IMG/VR virus record: IMGVR_UViG_3300031566_000047
Span: 1-54,174 of that record
From: a virus
Direction: 5' to 3' (one strand)
Length of the DNA stretch: 54,174 bases
Made by a program: the position numbers and the translations under genes. Every line of letters begins with the position of its first letter. The stretch's first letter is position 1. A model generated the notes under the pieces. That model worked only from the letters and a program-made list of their open reading frames with translations, did no database searches and was not told the origin of the DNA. Shown here piece by piece: positions 46,956 through 54,174 of this stretch.

Positions 46956-48446
46956 CTAGACGTAAATCTCGAAGGCCTCCGCGTACTGGCTAACTTCCTG
47001 CCAGAATGCCATCACTACCGCGTCGCCATCGTCTGTCGAGCGCCCGAGTCTCTTCTTAATATCATCCTTGCTCTCCACCTGAATCTTCCCGCCCGACAGA
47101 ACCCGCCAGTGTGGTGCGGTCAAATCGCCAATCAACAGATCGTCGGGACGCAGGGCAATGGGCCGCCCCGATGCAGGATCGAGTATCTCCCGCATTCCCC
47201 ACCAGGCCGCGCTCCGCTTGTTCGCGAACCCGAGTTCACCCGACCTGTCCTTGGCGTCCGTTCCCTCCGAAGCATTGAAGGGCTCGACCGCGAGGCCCTG
47301 TTCCTTCAGCCGGTCGACCACGCCCGCCCCTATCCCAATCACGTCCACGATAGCCTTACCATTGTGCGCCTCCAGAATTCCCGCCACCGCCCCGGTCGTC
47401 GCCATGGTATCCTGCTTGGAGAAGCGACGAAGCTCCTTGATCGCGTCACCATGCCGTAAGGCAATGACGCTCATATCCGCTCCCGACCGCGCCACGTCCA
47501 CGCCGCAACAGGTGAAGGGGTCCCAATCATCTGCGTCGTTGTGCTCCTTCCACCGCTCGTTCGCCGCCTCTACCCAGGAGAGCGGAATCACGCCATCCTC
47601 TTCCGACGAGGCGAACTCGCCCAGCACGCGGTTCTGGTAGACGGCCGAGTCCTCGCCCCACTGGAGCTTGCGCTGATCTGCCCACTCCTGGGGAACTCGC
47701 CTCGCTGCGATACATTCTGCGAGGGTCACATGCCGTACCCACCAGTCCTCATAACCCGGCTTGCGCTGGTGAATCTCGTAGAAGCGCCCCTGCGGTTCGC
47801 CCGGAGTGCTGATTGCCAGGGCGTAGCAATCTCCGCTTGCCAGCGCACCCTCGGCCGCGTCCCATGTCGCCGGCGGGATCGCCTTCGCCTCGTCAAACAC
47901 GTAGAGGAGCCGGTCGGCGTGCGCGCCCTCGATGAGGTCCGGCTTATCGCTCGCCGCGGAGAATGCCTCGCCATGGCCGAGCTTCAGCATGAGCTGTAGC
48001 AACTCCGTCCGTTCGTCAAACCGGCCTCGCCCGACCCGTTCCCACCTCAGCCGGCGCGTCCATTTGTGCAGTTCCGGGGCGAGATAGTGGCTCAGTTGCC
48101 GCCAAGCACTCGCCGTCATTACAGCCTTCCAGTCGCCCTCCATGTGATCACGGGTGAGCGCAAACCAGAGCACGACCCAGGCCGCGAGTGCTGTCTTTCC
48201 CGAACCATGGGGGGACCGGATCGCCGCGCGCCGTCTCGTCGGAAGTTCTTTCAGCACCTCAAGCTGATACGGGGTCGGCCCTTCGCCCTCGGCCCACTCG
48301 AAGCACTCCAAAACGAAACGGTCGGGGTGTTCCCCGTAGATAACCGCGAAATCTTTGGCCAACAACACGTCAATGCCCCCGAGCAGGGCGTCTATGGCCT
48401 CGGGCCTGCCGCGAACCACCTCCAGGATATCAGGGGGCGCGGTCAC
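46956..48446 (-). CDS. terL: Terminase large subunit
   Basis: 496 residues. ATPase: Walker A SPHGSGKT (78-85), Walker B LLYVFDEAK with Asp185-Glu186, and a coupling STPGEP region. Nuclease: GVDVARSGADMSV and, near the end, DDGDAVVMAF supply acidic metal ligands. The motor packages DNA and cuts concatemers. GTG start overlaps the upstream gene (GTGA). Confidence 0.93.
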   Translation of the reverse strand: MTAPPDILEVVRGRPEAIDALLGGIDVLLAKDFAVIYGEHPDRFVLECFEWAEGEGPTPYQLEVLKELPTRRRAAIRSPHGSGKTALAAWVVLWFALTRDHMEGDWKAVMTASAWRQLSHYLAPELHKWTRRLRWERVGRGRFDERTELLQLMLKLGHGEAFSAASDKPDLIEGAHADRLLYVFDEAKAIPPATWDAAEGALASGDCYALAISTPGEPQGRFYEIHQRKPGYEDWWVRHVTLAECIAARRVPQEWADQRKLQWGEDSAVYQNRVLGEFASSEEDGVIPLSWVEAANERWKEHNDADDWDPFTCCGVDVARSGADMSVIALRHGDAIKELRRFSKQDTMATTGAVAGILEAHNGKAIVDVIGIGAGVVDRLKEQGLAVEPFNASEGTDAKDRSGELGFANKRSAAWWGMREILDPASGRPIALRPDDLLIGDLTAPHWRVLSGGKIQVESKDDIKKRLGRSTDDGDAVVMAFWQEVSQYAEAFEIYV

Positions 48447-48904
48447 TTAGACTCCCTCAGCAAGTCGCGGACCTCGTTCAATGCTTCGTTCTTGTGCCTA
48501 CGGGCATCTCGGGCAACTGAAGCCGCAATGTATCTCCGGTGATCCTTCGGGAGGCGATTATGCGTCTCGCAGATAAATAAGAAATCATCAGCATCCACCA
48601 ACTCCCGCACGGCCTTGCGGAACGCGCTGCTTTCTTTGCGAGCGTCTTCTCCCAACTCCGTTTCCAGAATTGACTCTATGCTATCTGCCAATAGCAGCTT
48701 GCCCGCATGGAGGCCGTCTTCGTAGGACTCCACGGCACAGTTCTCGCAATCTGGTTCCCGCACGGCCTCGTGGAGGGGGTCGGGTATATCCCGCGTTCGA
48801 TTGGCGACAGATGGATCGGTCTCCCCAATTTCAGGATGCTCCGCGAGGAGTTTCTTTCCCGCGGCTATGTCTGCCTCGGTCACGGAACGCCGCTCCTCTC
48901 TCAT
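48443..48904 (-). CDS. Hypothetical protein between terminase genes
   Basis: 153 residues, highly charged and helical (EADIAAGKKLLAEHPEIG, EDGLHAGKLLLADSIESI, YIAASVARDARRHKNEALNE) with one Cys pair (CENC). It overlaps both terminase-side neighbours by 4 bases. It could be a terminase accessory protein. No family known. Confidence 0.6.
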   Translation of the reverse strand: MREERRSVTEADIAAGKKLLAEHPEIGETDPSVANRTRDIPDPLHEAVREPDCENCAVESYEDGLHAGKLLLADSIESILETELGEDARKESSAFRKAVRELVDADDFLFICETHNRLPKDHRRYIAASVARDARRHKNEALNEVRDLLRESK

Positions 48905-49614
48905 CTCGCCTCCCCTGGCTTCCCATCCAGCCCGATCAGTTCTTCCCGCAGCGCCAACAGTCCGCCAATATCCATGCCCAACAACTTGCCCGCCAGGATG
49001 TTCGCCAACTCCTGCGCCTTCCGCTCTGCCGTCTTCGGCTTCCCGTCATCGCCAGGTTGGTCGAGCTGCGCGACCCGGTAGAGTTCGGAGCCGATCTTCA
49101 GCCCGTCGCCCACGAGTTTCACGAGGTCGAGTATGCCCGGAGTTGTCATCTCTGTCCGATTGAACTTATCGCCATCCACGACCTTGACTCGCCTAAGTTT
49201 CATCTCCGCTAGTTGTCTCGGGTCTTTGAGTACTGCCAGAATCTGCCCCGCGAGTAGTCGGGCGATGGTGCGGAGAGCGATGGCCTCCTGGGAGAGGAGT
49301 TCCTGCTGGAGGATGTGGTCGGCGGCATGATCTTCGCGTGCCTTCGCCTCCGCTGCAAGCTCGGCCTTGCGCCGCTCATACTCCTGGTACTCATCCCATG
49401 CCCGCGCCCGGTCATTCCAGTGCCACTGCGCCGCGAGCGTACGCCAATACTGCCAACTCGGTTTGCGGCCTTTCTGCGGGAGTTTCACAATATCGCAGGC
49501 CTTGCGGACCGACCGCTCGGGGCCGAGGTTGCGGTACTTCAGGAAGCGCCTGAAGCATCGCATAGGCTCGTCTGCCCGCCTCTCCCACGGCTGTCTCTGC
49601 GCGGCCTCACCCAC
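48901..49614 (-). CDS. Terminase small subunit-like protein
   Basis: 237 residues. PMRCFRRFLKYRNLGPERSV and SWQYWRTLAAQWHWNDRARA, WDEYQEYER form an N-terminal HTH region with the aromatic RYRWxxRAxAWD-type motif typical of small terminase-like proteins in tailed phages. The C-terminus is helical (ILAGKLLGMDIGGLLALREE), probably for oligomerisation. Recognises the pac/cos site. Context beside the large subunit agrees. Confidence 0.75.
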   Translation of the reverse strand: MGEAAQRQPWERRADEPMRCFRRFLKYRNLGPERSVRKACDIVKLPQKGRKPSWQYWRTLAAQWHWNDRARAWDEYQEYERRKAELAAEAKAREDHAADHILQQELLSQEAIALRTIARLLAGQILAVLKDPRQLAEMKLRRVKVVDGDKFNRTEMTTPGILDLVKLVGDGLKIGSELYRVAQLDQPGDDGKPKTAERKAQELANILAGKLLGMDIGGLLALREELIGLDGKPGEAR

Positions 49615-49888
49615 GTCCGTTCTCCCGTCTCGCCACGAACCGCTCGTGCACCACGCAGAAGTCGCTGCCCTCTATCGCGGGTCTCCGACAAGGCTTGCCA
49701 GTGGAGATCACGAACCCCTCACATCGCCTGCGCGTCTCTCGTGGCGGCCGGCGTAGTCTCCGACTCCCGATCCCCTGCACGTCCAGCAACCTCTCTACCC
49801 TGTCCAAAGTGGGAGCAAACGCCTCTGGCGCATATCCCGCCATGTCTATCTGTCGCTGCCAGAGGGCGCCGAGGGTGAGGTTAGGCAT
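49607..49888 (-). CDS. Small Cys/His protein
   Basis: 93 residues from ATG 49888 (or GTG 49894). CEGFVISTGKPCRRPAIEGS followed by DFCVVHERF is the RCxxxTxxGxPCxxPAxxGSxFCxxH pattern of small zinc proteins common near phage packaging genes. Function unknown. It overlaps both the methylase and small terminase genes. Confidence 0.7.
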   Translation of the reverse strand: MPNLTLGALWQRQIDMAGYAPEAFAPTLDRVERLLDVQGIGSRRLRRPPRETRRRCEGFVISTGKPCRRPAIEGSDFCVVHERFVARRENGRG

Positions 49889-51152
49889 GGACACGCACCG
49901 CCTTGTCGCCAGTCAGGTTCTCCCAGCGGGCGAGTACAACGTCACAATACTTAGGCATGATCTCGCAACCGTAGGCTATGCGCCCCGTCTGCTCCGCGGC
50001 TATCAGGGTCGTGCCCGAACCGAGGAAGGGGTCGAGGACGGTATCGCCGGAGTCGGTACACGCTAGGATATACTCCTGCGGTAGGCCCACCGGAAACATG
50101 GCTGGATGCCCCATGTCTCGGCCGATATGCGGAGCGTGACGAAAGACGGTGCCTAGCGGCCGATGCGTTCGCACCTCCTTCGGTTTTGCCCGCTCAAGGG
50201 TTCCGTCTGCTTGCCGGTTCGTTATGCCCGTCCTGGTACCGGGTTCCTTGTTCTCAACCGTCAAATGGAGGTCTCTCCTCGCTACGCCAAAGACGAAGAC
50301 CCACTCATGTTCTATTGGGAACATCGCTGTATTCTGCGCCATACTCCACGGCTGTAGGCGGTCCCATACGTTCCAACTCAGGAGCTTCATGCCCGCCGAC
50401 TCAGCCGCGGCTATATACTCATCCCAGTAACGCACCACGGCGTTCTCGCGCCGTACTATGCCAAGGTTCACCGCCTGCATCGCCGTGTATGCCGCCCACA
50501 CCGGCAAGAAGCCCGCGACGTGCGACACGTCAAGGTCGGCGTCTCCCCCGTATTCCCTCGCATCCATGTAGGGCGGAGATGTGAATAGTAGGGGCGCACG
50601 CCCTGTCCCCATAAGCCCGGCCACCGCCCCCGCGTCCGTACTATCCCCGCACATCACCCGATGCTTCCCCAGCGCCCACACCTCCCCCGGCTGGACCCGC
50701 GTCGGCCCCTCCTGCGGCTCGGGGATCTCGCCCTCTTCGGGCACAGGTGTCGGGTTCGCCGCTTCCAGTTCCGCCAGCAGCTTCCCCAACTCCTCCGGGT
50801 CGTACCCCGCCATCTCCAACTGCCCCACGTCCTGGAGGGACTTCAGGAGGTCGGTCAACGCCTGCGGGTCGGGTTCGGCCATCTGCGCGCTGCGGTTGTC
50901 CATTACGAGGAACGCTTCCGGGTAAGGCCCGTCGTAGACGTGGCAGGCGATCTGCACCCAGCCCTCAGCCTTCGCCGCCTCCCACAGTCCATGCCCCGCC
51001 AATATCGTCCCATCCGGCTGAATCACGAGGGGCTTCTGAAGTCCGTGCGTCCGCAGGCTTTCCCGCAGGACCGCCATCTGCGGCTCAGGATGCCGCTGAT
51101 AGTTGCTGGGGTGCGCTTTCAGGTCGGCGATTGCGCGCTGCTCGACGTTCAC
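49881..51152 (-). CDS. ParB-domain DNA methyltransferase
   Basis: 423 residues from GTG 51152 (GGGGAGG upstream). ParB-like N-terminal domain (residues 1-100, LKAHPSNYQRHPEPQ, ILAGHGLWEAAKAEGW) is fused to a beta-class N4/N6 methyltransferase: TSPPY motif at 191-195 and DPFLGSGTTLIAAEQTGR with the SAM pocket near the C-terminus. Such ParB-MTase fusions are common in phages and act on adenine or N4-cytosine in DNA. It likely protects the genome against restriction. Confidence 0.9.
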   Translation of the reverse strand: MNVEQRAIADLKAHPSNYQRHPEPQMAVLRESLRTHGLQKPLVIQPDGTILAGHGLWEAAKAEGWVQIACHVYDGPYPEAFLVMDNRSAQMAEPDPQALTDLLKSLQDVGQLEMAGYDPEELGKLLAELEAANPTPVPEEGEIPEPQEGPTRVQPGEVWALGKHRVMCGDSTDAGAVAGLMGTGRAPLLFTSPPYMDAREYGGDADLDVSHVAGFLPVWAAYTAMQAVNLGIVRRENAVVRYWDEYIAAAESAGMKLLSWNVWDRLQPWSMAQNTAMFPIEHEWVFVFGVARRDLHLTVENKEPGTRTGITNRQADGTLERAKPKEVRTHRPLGTVFRHAPHIGRDMGHPAMFPVGLPQEYILACTDSGDTVLDPFLGSGTTLIAAEQTGRIAYGCEIMPKYCDVVLARWENLTGDKAVRVHA

Positions 51153-51250
51153 CCGCGCCTCCCCGTCAGGCTCTTCGCCAGGTCTTTCCTTGCCTGCTTC
51201 ACAAGCGCGGCCGCCAGCCGCCACGGGCCCTCCTCATCCCTGATTCGCAT
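51149..51250 (-). CDS. Small basic protein, 33 residues
   Basis: ATG 51250 to TGA 51149, overlapping the upstream gene by 17 bases and coupled to the methylase start (GTGA). Composition is basic and helical (GPWRLAAALVKQARKDLAKS). Coupling at both ends supports expression, though a 33-codon frame could occur by chance. Confidence 0.45.
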   Translation of the reverse strand: MRIRDEEGPWRLAAALVKQARKDLAKSLTGRRG

Positions 51251-51497
51251 ATGCTAGCCCCCGCCTCCTCGCCAACTCCCGATTCGCCCGCGCGGTTGCC
51301 CGCCGGTGCCGGCGTCGGTGCTCGTTAGGGGAGATCGTGTGCAGCAGACGCGCGAAGCGCAGGTAGCGCGCCACGCGCTGGATATCTCGTTCGGCCACAT
51401 GCCGAGAATAGGTCTGAGGAGGCGTGGCTTTCCGGTAATCACGGATGGGGACTTCGGGGGTTTCCCGGCCCAGGCCCACTTGTCGCGGGTCCTGCAT
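51234..51497 (-). CDS. First gene of the late operon, hypothetical basic protein
   Basis: 87 residues. YSRHVAERDIQRVARYLRFA and RRRHRRATARANRELARRRG are strongly basic and helical, suggesting DNA or RNA binding. ATG 51497 has only a weak ribosome site. As first gene of the long leftward head-tail operon it could be a regulator. An alternate frame over the same bases (51254-51538) looks less protein-like. Confidence 0.55.
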   Translation of the reverse strand: MQDPRQVGLGRETPEVPIRDYRKATPPQTYSRHVAERDIQRVARYLRFARLLHTISPNEHRRRHRRATARANRELARRRGLAYANQG

Positions 51498-51734
51498 GGT
51501 ATTCCGTTTAGCCGGCGTTCTCGTCGTTTCGGCTCCACAAAGCGAAACCGGCCCCTGGGTCCAGGTTCGGGATGATCAGTCCCTACCTCGACTCAGACGC
51601 CGGCTCATATGCGCCAGCTCTTCCCCCAAACCCACAGGGCCAGGGGCTCGGTTGTCCAAATGACCGTTACCACGGCTCAGGCGGCGTTGTCAAGGGGTTG
51701 TACAGGGGTCGCCAAACTTTTTTTGGAAACCCTA
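51498..51734. other. Divergent regulatory region
   Basis: A gene-free stretch between the late operon and the plus-strand promoter. On the minus strand CCCCTTGACAACG (about 51684-51696) repeats the -35 region of the 10.77 kb promoter but lacks a good -10 17-18 bases further (GTAACG or TAACGG). A hairpin GTTTCG (51526-51531) with CGAAAC (51543-51548) lies closer to the late genes. A late promoter needing an activator would fit. Confidence 0.4.
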
Positions 51735-51762
51735 TTGACATATAGCTTAGGTATGGTATAGT
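51735..51762 (+). promoter_or_regulatory. Sigma70-type promoter for the plus-strand genes
   Basis: TTGACA (51735-51740) and TATAGT (51757-51762) with a 16-base spacer. It shares CCTATTGACATAT and TATGGTATA with the promoter at 14.87 kb, but without the palindrome in the spacer. It drives the two plus-strand genes at 51806-52452. Confidence 0.8.
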
Positions 51763-51805
51763 AGGTTAGACGCTAGACGAGGGCGAAGGCCCGAAGGGAA
51801 GGAAG

Positions 51806-52189
51806 ATGGAAGCGACAATGAGAGTGGGCGATGTTGTAGTGCCGAAATGTGGAGACCCGGAGAACGAGGTCGGATATACCGGCAGGGTGGTAGCGATAAT
51901 CCCAAGTCCCGGCGCGACCTACCCTCCGCAAATCGAGGTGCGATTCCCCGACGATCACTCCGACTGGTGGAGAGAAGACGAGTTGACGCCCGCCAAGGCC
52001 ACAATGAAGATCACCATGGCAGATCAGCGGTGGGAGAAGATAGAATCCCAGCTCCCCGCTGAGGAGCGAGGGGAGTGTGGGGAGTGTCACGCAGAACCGC
52101 TCCCGGCGACGTACTACCTGCTTGTAAACGGGGCCGCCACCATCTGCCCCAACTGCTACCGCCGACTGGAGAGAGACGGAGGTCTCTAA
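51806..52189 (+). CDS. SH3-like plus zinc-ribbon protein
   Basis: 127 residues. ATG 51806 has GGGAAGGAAG just upstream. The N-terminal half (MRVGDVVVPKCGDPENEVGY, TGRVVAIIPSPG, YPPQIEVRFPDDHSDWWRED) is an SH3-like beta barrel. The C-terminal half CGECHAEPL ... ATICPNCYRRL is a zinc ribbon. A nucleic-acid- or protein-binding role is inferred. Expression from a strong early promoter suggests a regulator or takeover protein. Confidence 0.65.
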   Translation: MEATMRVGDVVVPKCGDPENEVGYTGRVVAIIPSPGATYPPQIEVRFPDDHSDWWREDELTPAKATMKITMADQRWEKIESQLPAEERGECGECHAEPLPATYYLLVNGAATICPNCYRRLERDGGL

Positions 52190-52239
52190 CCCCCCCGGTG
52201 GGGTGGGGCGCGGGAGAAAGAGAGGAGAGAGGAGCGTCC

Positions 52240-52452
52240 ATGCCCAAACCCGACGATCTGTCCGACGCTGCCCGCCGCCTGGTGAAACAATCCCACGCCG
52301 CGCAGAAGAAGAAACACGGGAACGGATATAGCCAGGAGATGATGCGCCGAGGACGAAAAGGGGGCTGGCCCAAGGGCCACCCGAGGAAGAAGAAGCAGGA
52401 AGGCCCCGGTGATGAGCCGGGGTCTTCTCTCAGGCTACCCGCACCCCTTTGA
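52240..52452 (+). CDS. Small basic protein
   Basis: 70 residues from ATG 52240 (GAGAGAGGAGCG upstream). Very basic (VKQSHAAQKKKHGNGYSQEM, MRRGRKGGWPKGHPRKKKQE), a plausible DNA- or RNA-binding protein. Its 3' end contains a terminator hairpin and overlaps the end of the convergent minus-strand gene, so the last ~16 codons may be partly cut short on some transcripts. Confidence 0.55.
   Translation: MPKPDDLSDAARRLVKQSHAAQKKKHGNGYSQEMMRRGRKGGWPKGHPRKKKQEGPGDEPGSSLRLPAPL
52404..52422. terminator. Bidirectional terminator at convergent gene ends
   Basis: CCCCGG (52404-52409) and CCGGGG (52417-52422) with a 7-base loop, followed by TCTTCTCT on the plus strand and CCTTCCT on the minus strand. It serves both the plus-strand pair and the operon from the right end. 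Its sequence closely resembles the terminator at 12792-12816. Confidence 0.65.
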
Positions 52453-52603
52453 GGGGCCGCCTCCCCAGGCGCATCATCTCCGGACACCTATAGGCCCAGT
52501 CGAGTATCTCCGTCCAGTCCGCGCGTTCCTCCATCCCCGGATGATTCCGGCGGATACGCTCGCGGCGTTGCTCAGATGTCTCCCGCTGCTTCTTCTGGCG
52601 CAT
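52430..52603 (-). CDS. Small basic protein, 57 residues
   Basis: ATG 52603 to TGA 52430, overlapping the upstream gene by 32 bases. RQKKQRETSEQRRERIRRNH is basic and helical, followed by WTEILDWAYRCPEMMRLGRR. It ends eight bases before the terminator. Its composition looks protein-like, but the long overlap and size leave doubt. Confidence 0.5.
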   Translation of the reverse strand: MRQKKQRETSEQRRERIRRNHPGMEERADWTEILDWAYRCPEMMRLGRRPLKGVRVA

Positions 52604-53087
52604 TGTCGGCCTTTCCCGCCTCCTTCTCCGCGTTCACGCAGCGGGACTCCGCGGCGTGTATCATCTCTAGGTCCGTGACCCGTCCGCGCGCATTGCACTC
52701 AGGGCAGATCGTGTCACCGCCGCCATAGGCCAACATATGCCGACCACATGAAGAACAGACCCTCTCCGATACGGCTATGCCTCGGTCGGTGAGGATGGAT
52801 CGCTCCGACTCCAGTTCCGCGACCCGCTTCTCCGCGGCCTCGGCACGGGCGCGCTCCTCCATCGCCCTCTGCTCGGCCGCGTCCGCACGCTGGCGGTACT
52901 TGTTCCGTTCCTGGTGGTAGCACCCACAACGCGCACTTGCTCGCTGCCATCGCTTACGCCATCTAGAGGCCCGCTCATGTGCCCGCCGAAACAGCGATTG
53001 TCTTTCGTCATCGCCACCTGCCGCCTCCCAGTCGGCACGCGCTGGTTTGGGAACCCCTGCCCATGTCGTCCGGTCACATTCACTCAT
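52572..53087 (-). CDS. Coiled-coil protein with zinc ribbon
   Basis: 171 residues from ATG 53087 (GGAGTGAAGG upstream). The N-terminal 100 residues are charged and helical (RADAAEQRAMEERARAEAAE), a coiled coil. CSSCGRHMLAYGGGDTICPE (followed by C) is a zinc ribbon. The combination resembles phage DNA-binding accessory proteins. Function unknown. Confidence 0.65.
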   Translation of the reverse strand: MSECDRTTWAGVPKPARADWEAAGGDDERQSLFRRAHERASRWRKRWQRASARCGCYHQERNKYRQRADAAEQRAMEERARAEAAEKRVAELESERSILTDRGIAVSERVCSSCGRHMLAYGGGDTICPECNARGRVTDLEMIHAAESRCVNAEKEAGKADNAPEEAAGDI

Positions 53088-53090
53088 CCT

Positions 53091-53276
53091 TCACTCCCTC
53101 CAGGCCAAGTCGCCGGGGCATATCCCTTCCGCCTCGGCAACAGATAGGTCGCGGCCAGTCAAGTAGGACAGCAACGCCAATACAACGCGCCGCGTCCCAT
53201 CTGGTTCCTCGGCAGATACATCCTGTAAGGCTACCAGAACGACAAGCGCCATCTCATCCAATCGGCTACTCGCCAT
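53091..53276 (-). CDS. Hypothetical small protein
   Basis: 61 residues. MALVVLVALQDVSAEEPDGT and RRVVLALLSYLTGRDLSVAE are helical with hydrophobic faces. ATG 53276 overlaps the previous stop by 11 bases. No family is recognised. Confidence 0.6.
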   Translation of the reverse strand: MASSRLDEMALVVLVALQDVSAEEPDGTRRVVLALLSYLTGRDLSVAEAEGICPGDLAWRE

Positions 53277-53457
53277 CGCTCTCCCTCTCCCTGAAGTGCT
53301 CGTCGCAGGCGGGGGCGCGCTCAGACCGAATCACCGGAACGAGCGACTTCCTCCGTTCTGGCGTAAGTATACAGTGGCCCACCCAGAAGCCGAGGTAGGA
53401 TATGCGGAACTTCGCTTCCCACGCCGCGCACTCGCCGCAGACGCGCTGTTCAGGCAT
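53266..53457 (-). CDS. Small Cys/His protein
   Basis: 63 residues from ATG 53457, overlapping the previous gene by 8 bases. RVCGECAAWE, GHCILTPE and CDEHFRE give the C-x2-C ... C ... C-x2-H arrangement of a common phage small protein type. Unknown function. The longer start at 53583 is inside the neighbour and is rejected. Confidence 0.65.
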   Translation of the reverse strand: MPEQRVCGECAAWEAKFRISYLGFWVGHCILTPERRKSLVPVIRSERAPACDEHFRERESDGE

Positions 53458-54174
53458 CGTCGCCCTCGATGCTAGCCCAGTCAATGACGCGTTCGCAGTT
53501 CGGACAGGTCGGACTGGACTTGCGTCCCGCATCATTGCCAAGGTACTCCCCGCACCCGCAGTAGAACAGGTCCCCCTCGGCAATACGCTGCCTCCCCGCC
53601 AATTGGTGAATCCGCAGTATCTTCGCCTTCGCCTTCGGCTCCGACTCGACGCGGCGGATGGCGTAGTATCGTTCGGGCAGCGACAGGTCTGTAATCACGT
53701 CATCCCCGAAGAAACAATACGCCTCCCCTGAAGTCAATCGCCGGCAATCGCCAGTCCCTCCCCCCTTGGGGATGACATACCAATCTGTATCCAGTTCCCC
53801 CTCAGACTTAGGCCAGACCCCCACAACCCGCTCCCCCTCCCGCTCCTTCCGCAGGCGCTCATTCTCGCTCTCCGCCTCCACCTGAGCACGCGCGGCTTCT
53901 GCCAGACCGACCTCCCACTCGTGGCAGCACTCAGTACACTCCTCCTGCCGGCGGGCGTGCTGGGCGCGGGCGGCGGCGATGGCCTTGCTCCAGACCTCAA
54001 TGGGCACCAGACACGCGGCCCCCGCTTTCTGGTCCTGGCGCAACCCGGCAAGGTATTCCTCTGCCAGCGACATCAAGTCTATGTCCAACAAGCCACCATC
54101 ATCCACCGCGTCCCCCTCGGGCGCGGCGTCGGGGGTTGGTTGCTCCTCCACCTTCGGCTCGATGGGGCGGATGG
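53450..54174 (-). CDS. Hypothetical zinc protein, 5' end possibly outside window
   Basis: At least 233 residues. GTG 54151 may be the start, but the frame stays open to the window edge with a similar proline-rich composition (IRPIEPKVEEQPTPD), so the true N-terminus may lie beyond. It has coiled-coil (ARAQVEAESENERLRKE) and mixed regions (DTDWYVIPKGGGTGDCR) and a C-terminal zinc ribbon (FYCGCGEYL ... CPNCERV). First visible gene of the right-end operon. Function unknown. Confidence 0.6.
   Translation of the reverse strand, partial: IRPIEPKVEEQPTPDAAPEGDAVDDGGLLDIDLMSLAEEYLAGLRQDQKAGAACLVPIEVWSKAIAAARAQHARRQEECTECCHEWEVGLAEAARAQVEAESENERLRKEREGERVVGVWPKSEGELDTDWYVIPKGGGTGDCRRLTSGEAYCFFGDDVITDLSLPERYYAIRRVESEPKAKAKILRIHQLAGRQRIAEGDLFYCGCGEYLGNDAGRKSSPTCPNCERVIDWASIEGDDA

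Noticed and set aside
1-54174. Window ends joining as a circular genome
   Set aside because: Joining base 54174 to base 1 turns the left-edge gene into sequence unlike its paralogue after VPD, so circular closure is not supported.
1-54174. CRISPR arrays, tRNA genes, insertion sequences
   Set aside because: No regular spacer-repeat pattern, no cloverleaf with TTCGA-type arm that I could fold, and no transposase motif or terminal repeats were seen.

Overview
The window reads as a 54 kb piece of the genome of a temperate, tailed dsDNA phage (or its prophage). Nearly every gene lies on the minus strand, and many neighbours overlap by the ATGA/GTGA or TAATG type. The tail genes (tube protein, frameshifted chaperone, 1147-residue tape measure, no sheath gene seen) point to a long non-contractile tail. 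The portal and capsid genes look T4-like. Two host-like cargo genes (a zinc-ribbon/DUF4190-type membrane protein and a prepilin with an exact H-X9-DG motif) hint at a host from a phylum rich in such pseudopilins, for example Planctomycetota, Verrucomicrobiota or Armatimonadota. That host guess is inference. Both ends of the window cut a gene, so it is probably not a complete genome.

Layout. About 1-10.7 kb (minus): early/replication region with small zinc-binding proteins, a replisome-organiser-like protein, a C5 cytosine methyltransferase, an annealase-like protein paired with a YqaJ-type exonuclease, and an HTH protein whose strong promoter would make a leaderless mRNA. 10.9-12.8 kb (plus): tyrosine integrase followed by the two cargo genes, closed by a bidirectional terminator. 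12.8-17 kb (minus): small HTH and zinc-ribbon proteins, several preceded by GC-rich hairpin cassettes, then a calcineurin-like phosphoesterase; a strong promoter with a perfect palindromic operator lies at 14.85 kb. 17-21 kb: two exported proteins, small membrane proteins, amidase endolysin and holin-like protein. 20.3-34.6 kb: beta-helix spike, a tail protein with three collar-like units, tape measure, tail chaperones with a probable -1 frameshift, tail tube, neck proteins. 34.7-40.6 kb: a glycan cassette (GT4, two methyltransferases, an alkaline-phosphatase-superfamily enzyme, a GT4-GT2 fusion), with a GT9 enzyme further down in the tail operon. 40.7-51.5 kb: a protease-scaffold-capsid polyprotein, head morphogenesis protein, portal, terminase and a ParB-methyltransferase fusion. 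51.7-52.5 kb (plus): two small genes from a sigma70-type promoter. 52.4-54.2 kb (minus): another small-gene operon.

How it works together. Integrase and the HTH protein would set lysogeny, and the exonuclease/annealase pair would handle recombination-based replication. The two methyltransferases could mask phage DNA. The head genes imply an autoprocessed capsid polyprotein, and the glycan cassette between capsid and neck genes suggests virion glycosylation. The most novel elements are the fused protease-scaffold-capsid gene, the glycan cassette, the phage-borne pseudopilin, and a family of GC-rich hairpins in the few gaps between otherwise overlapping genes.
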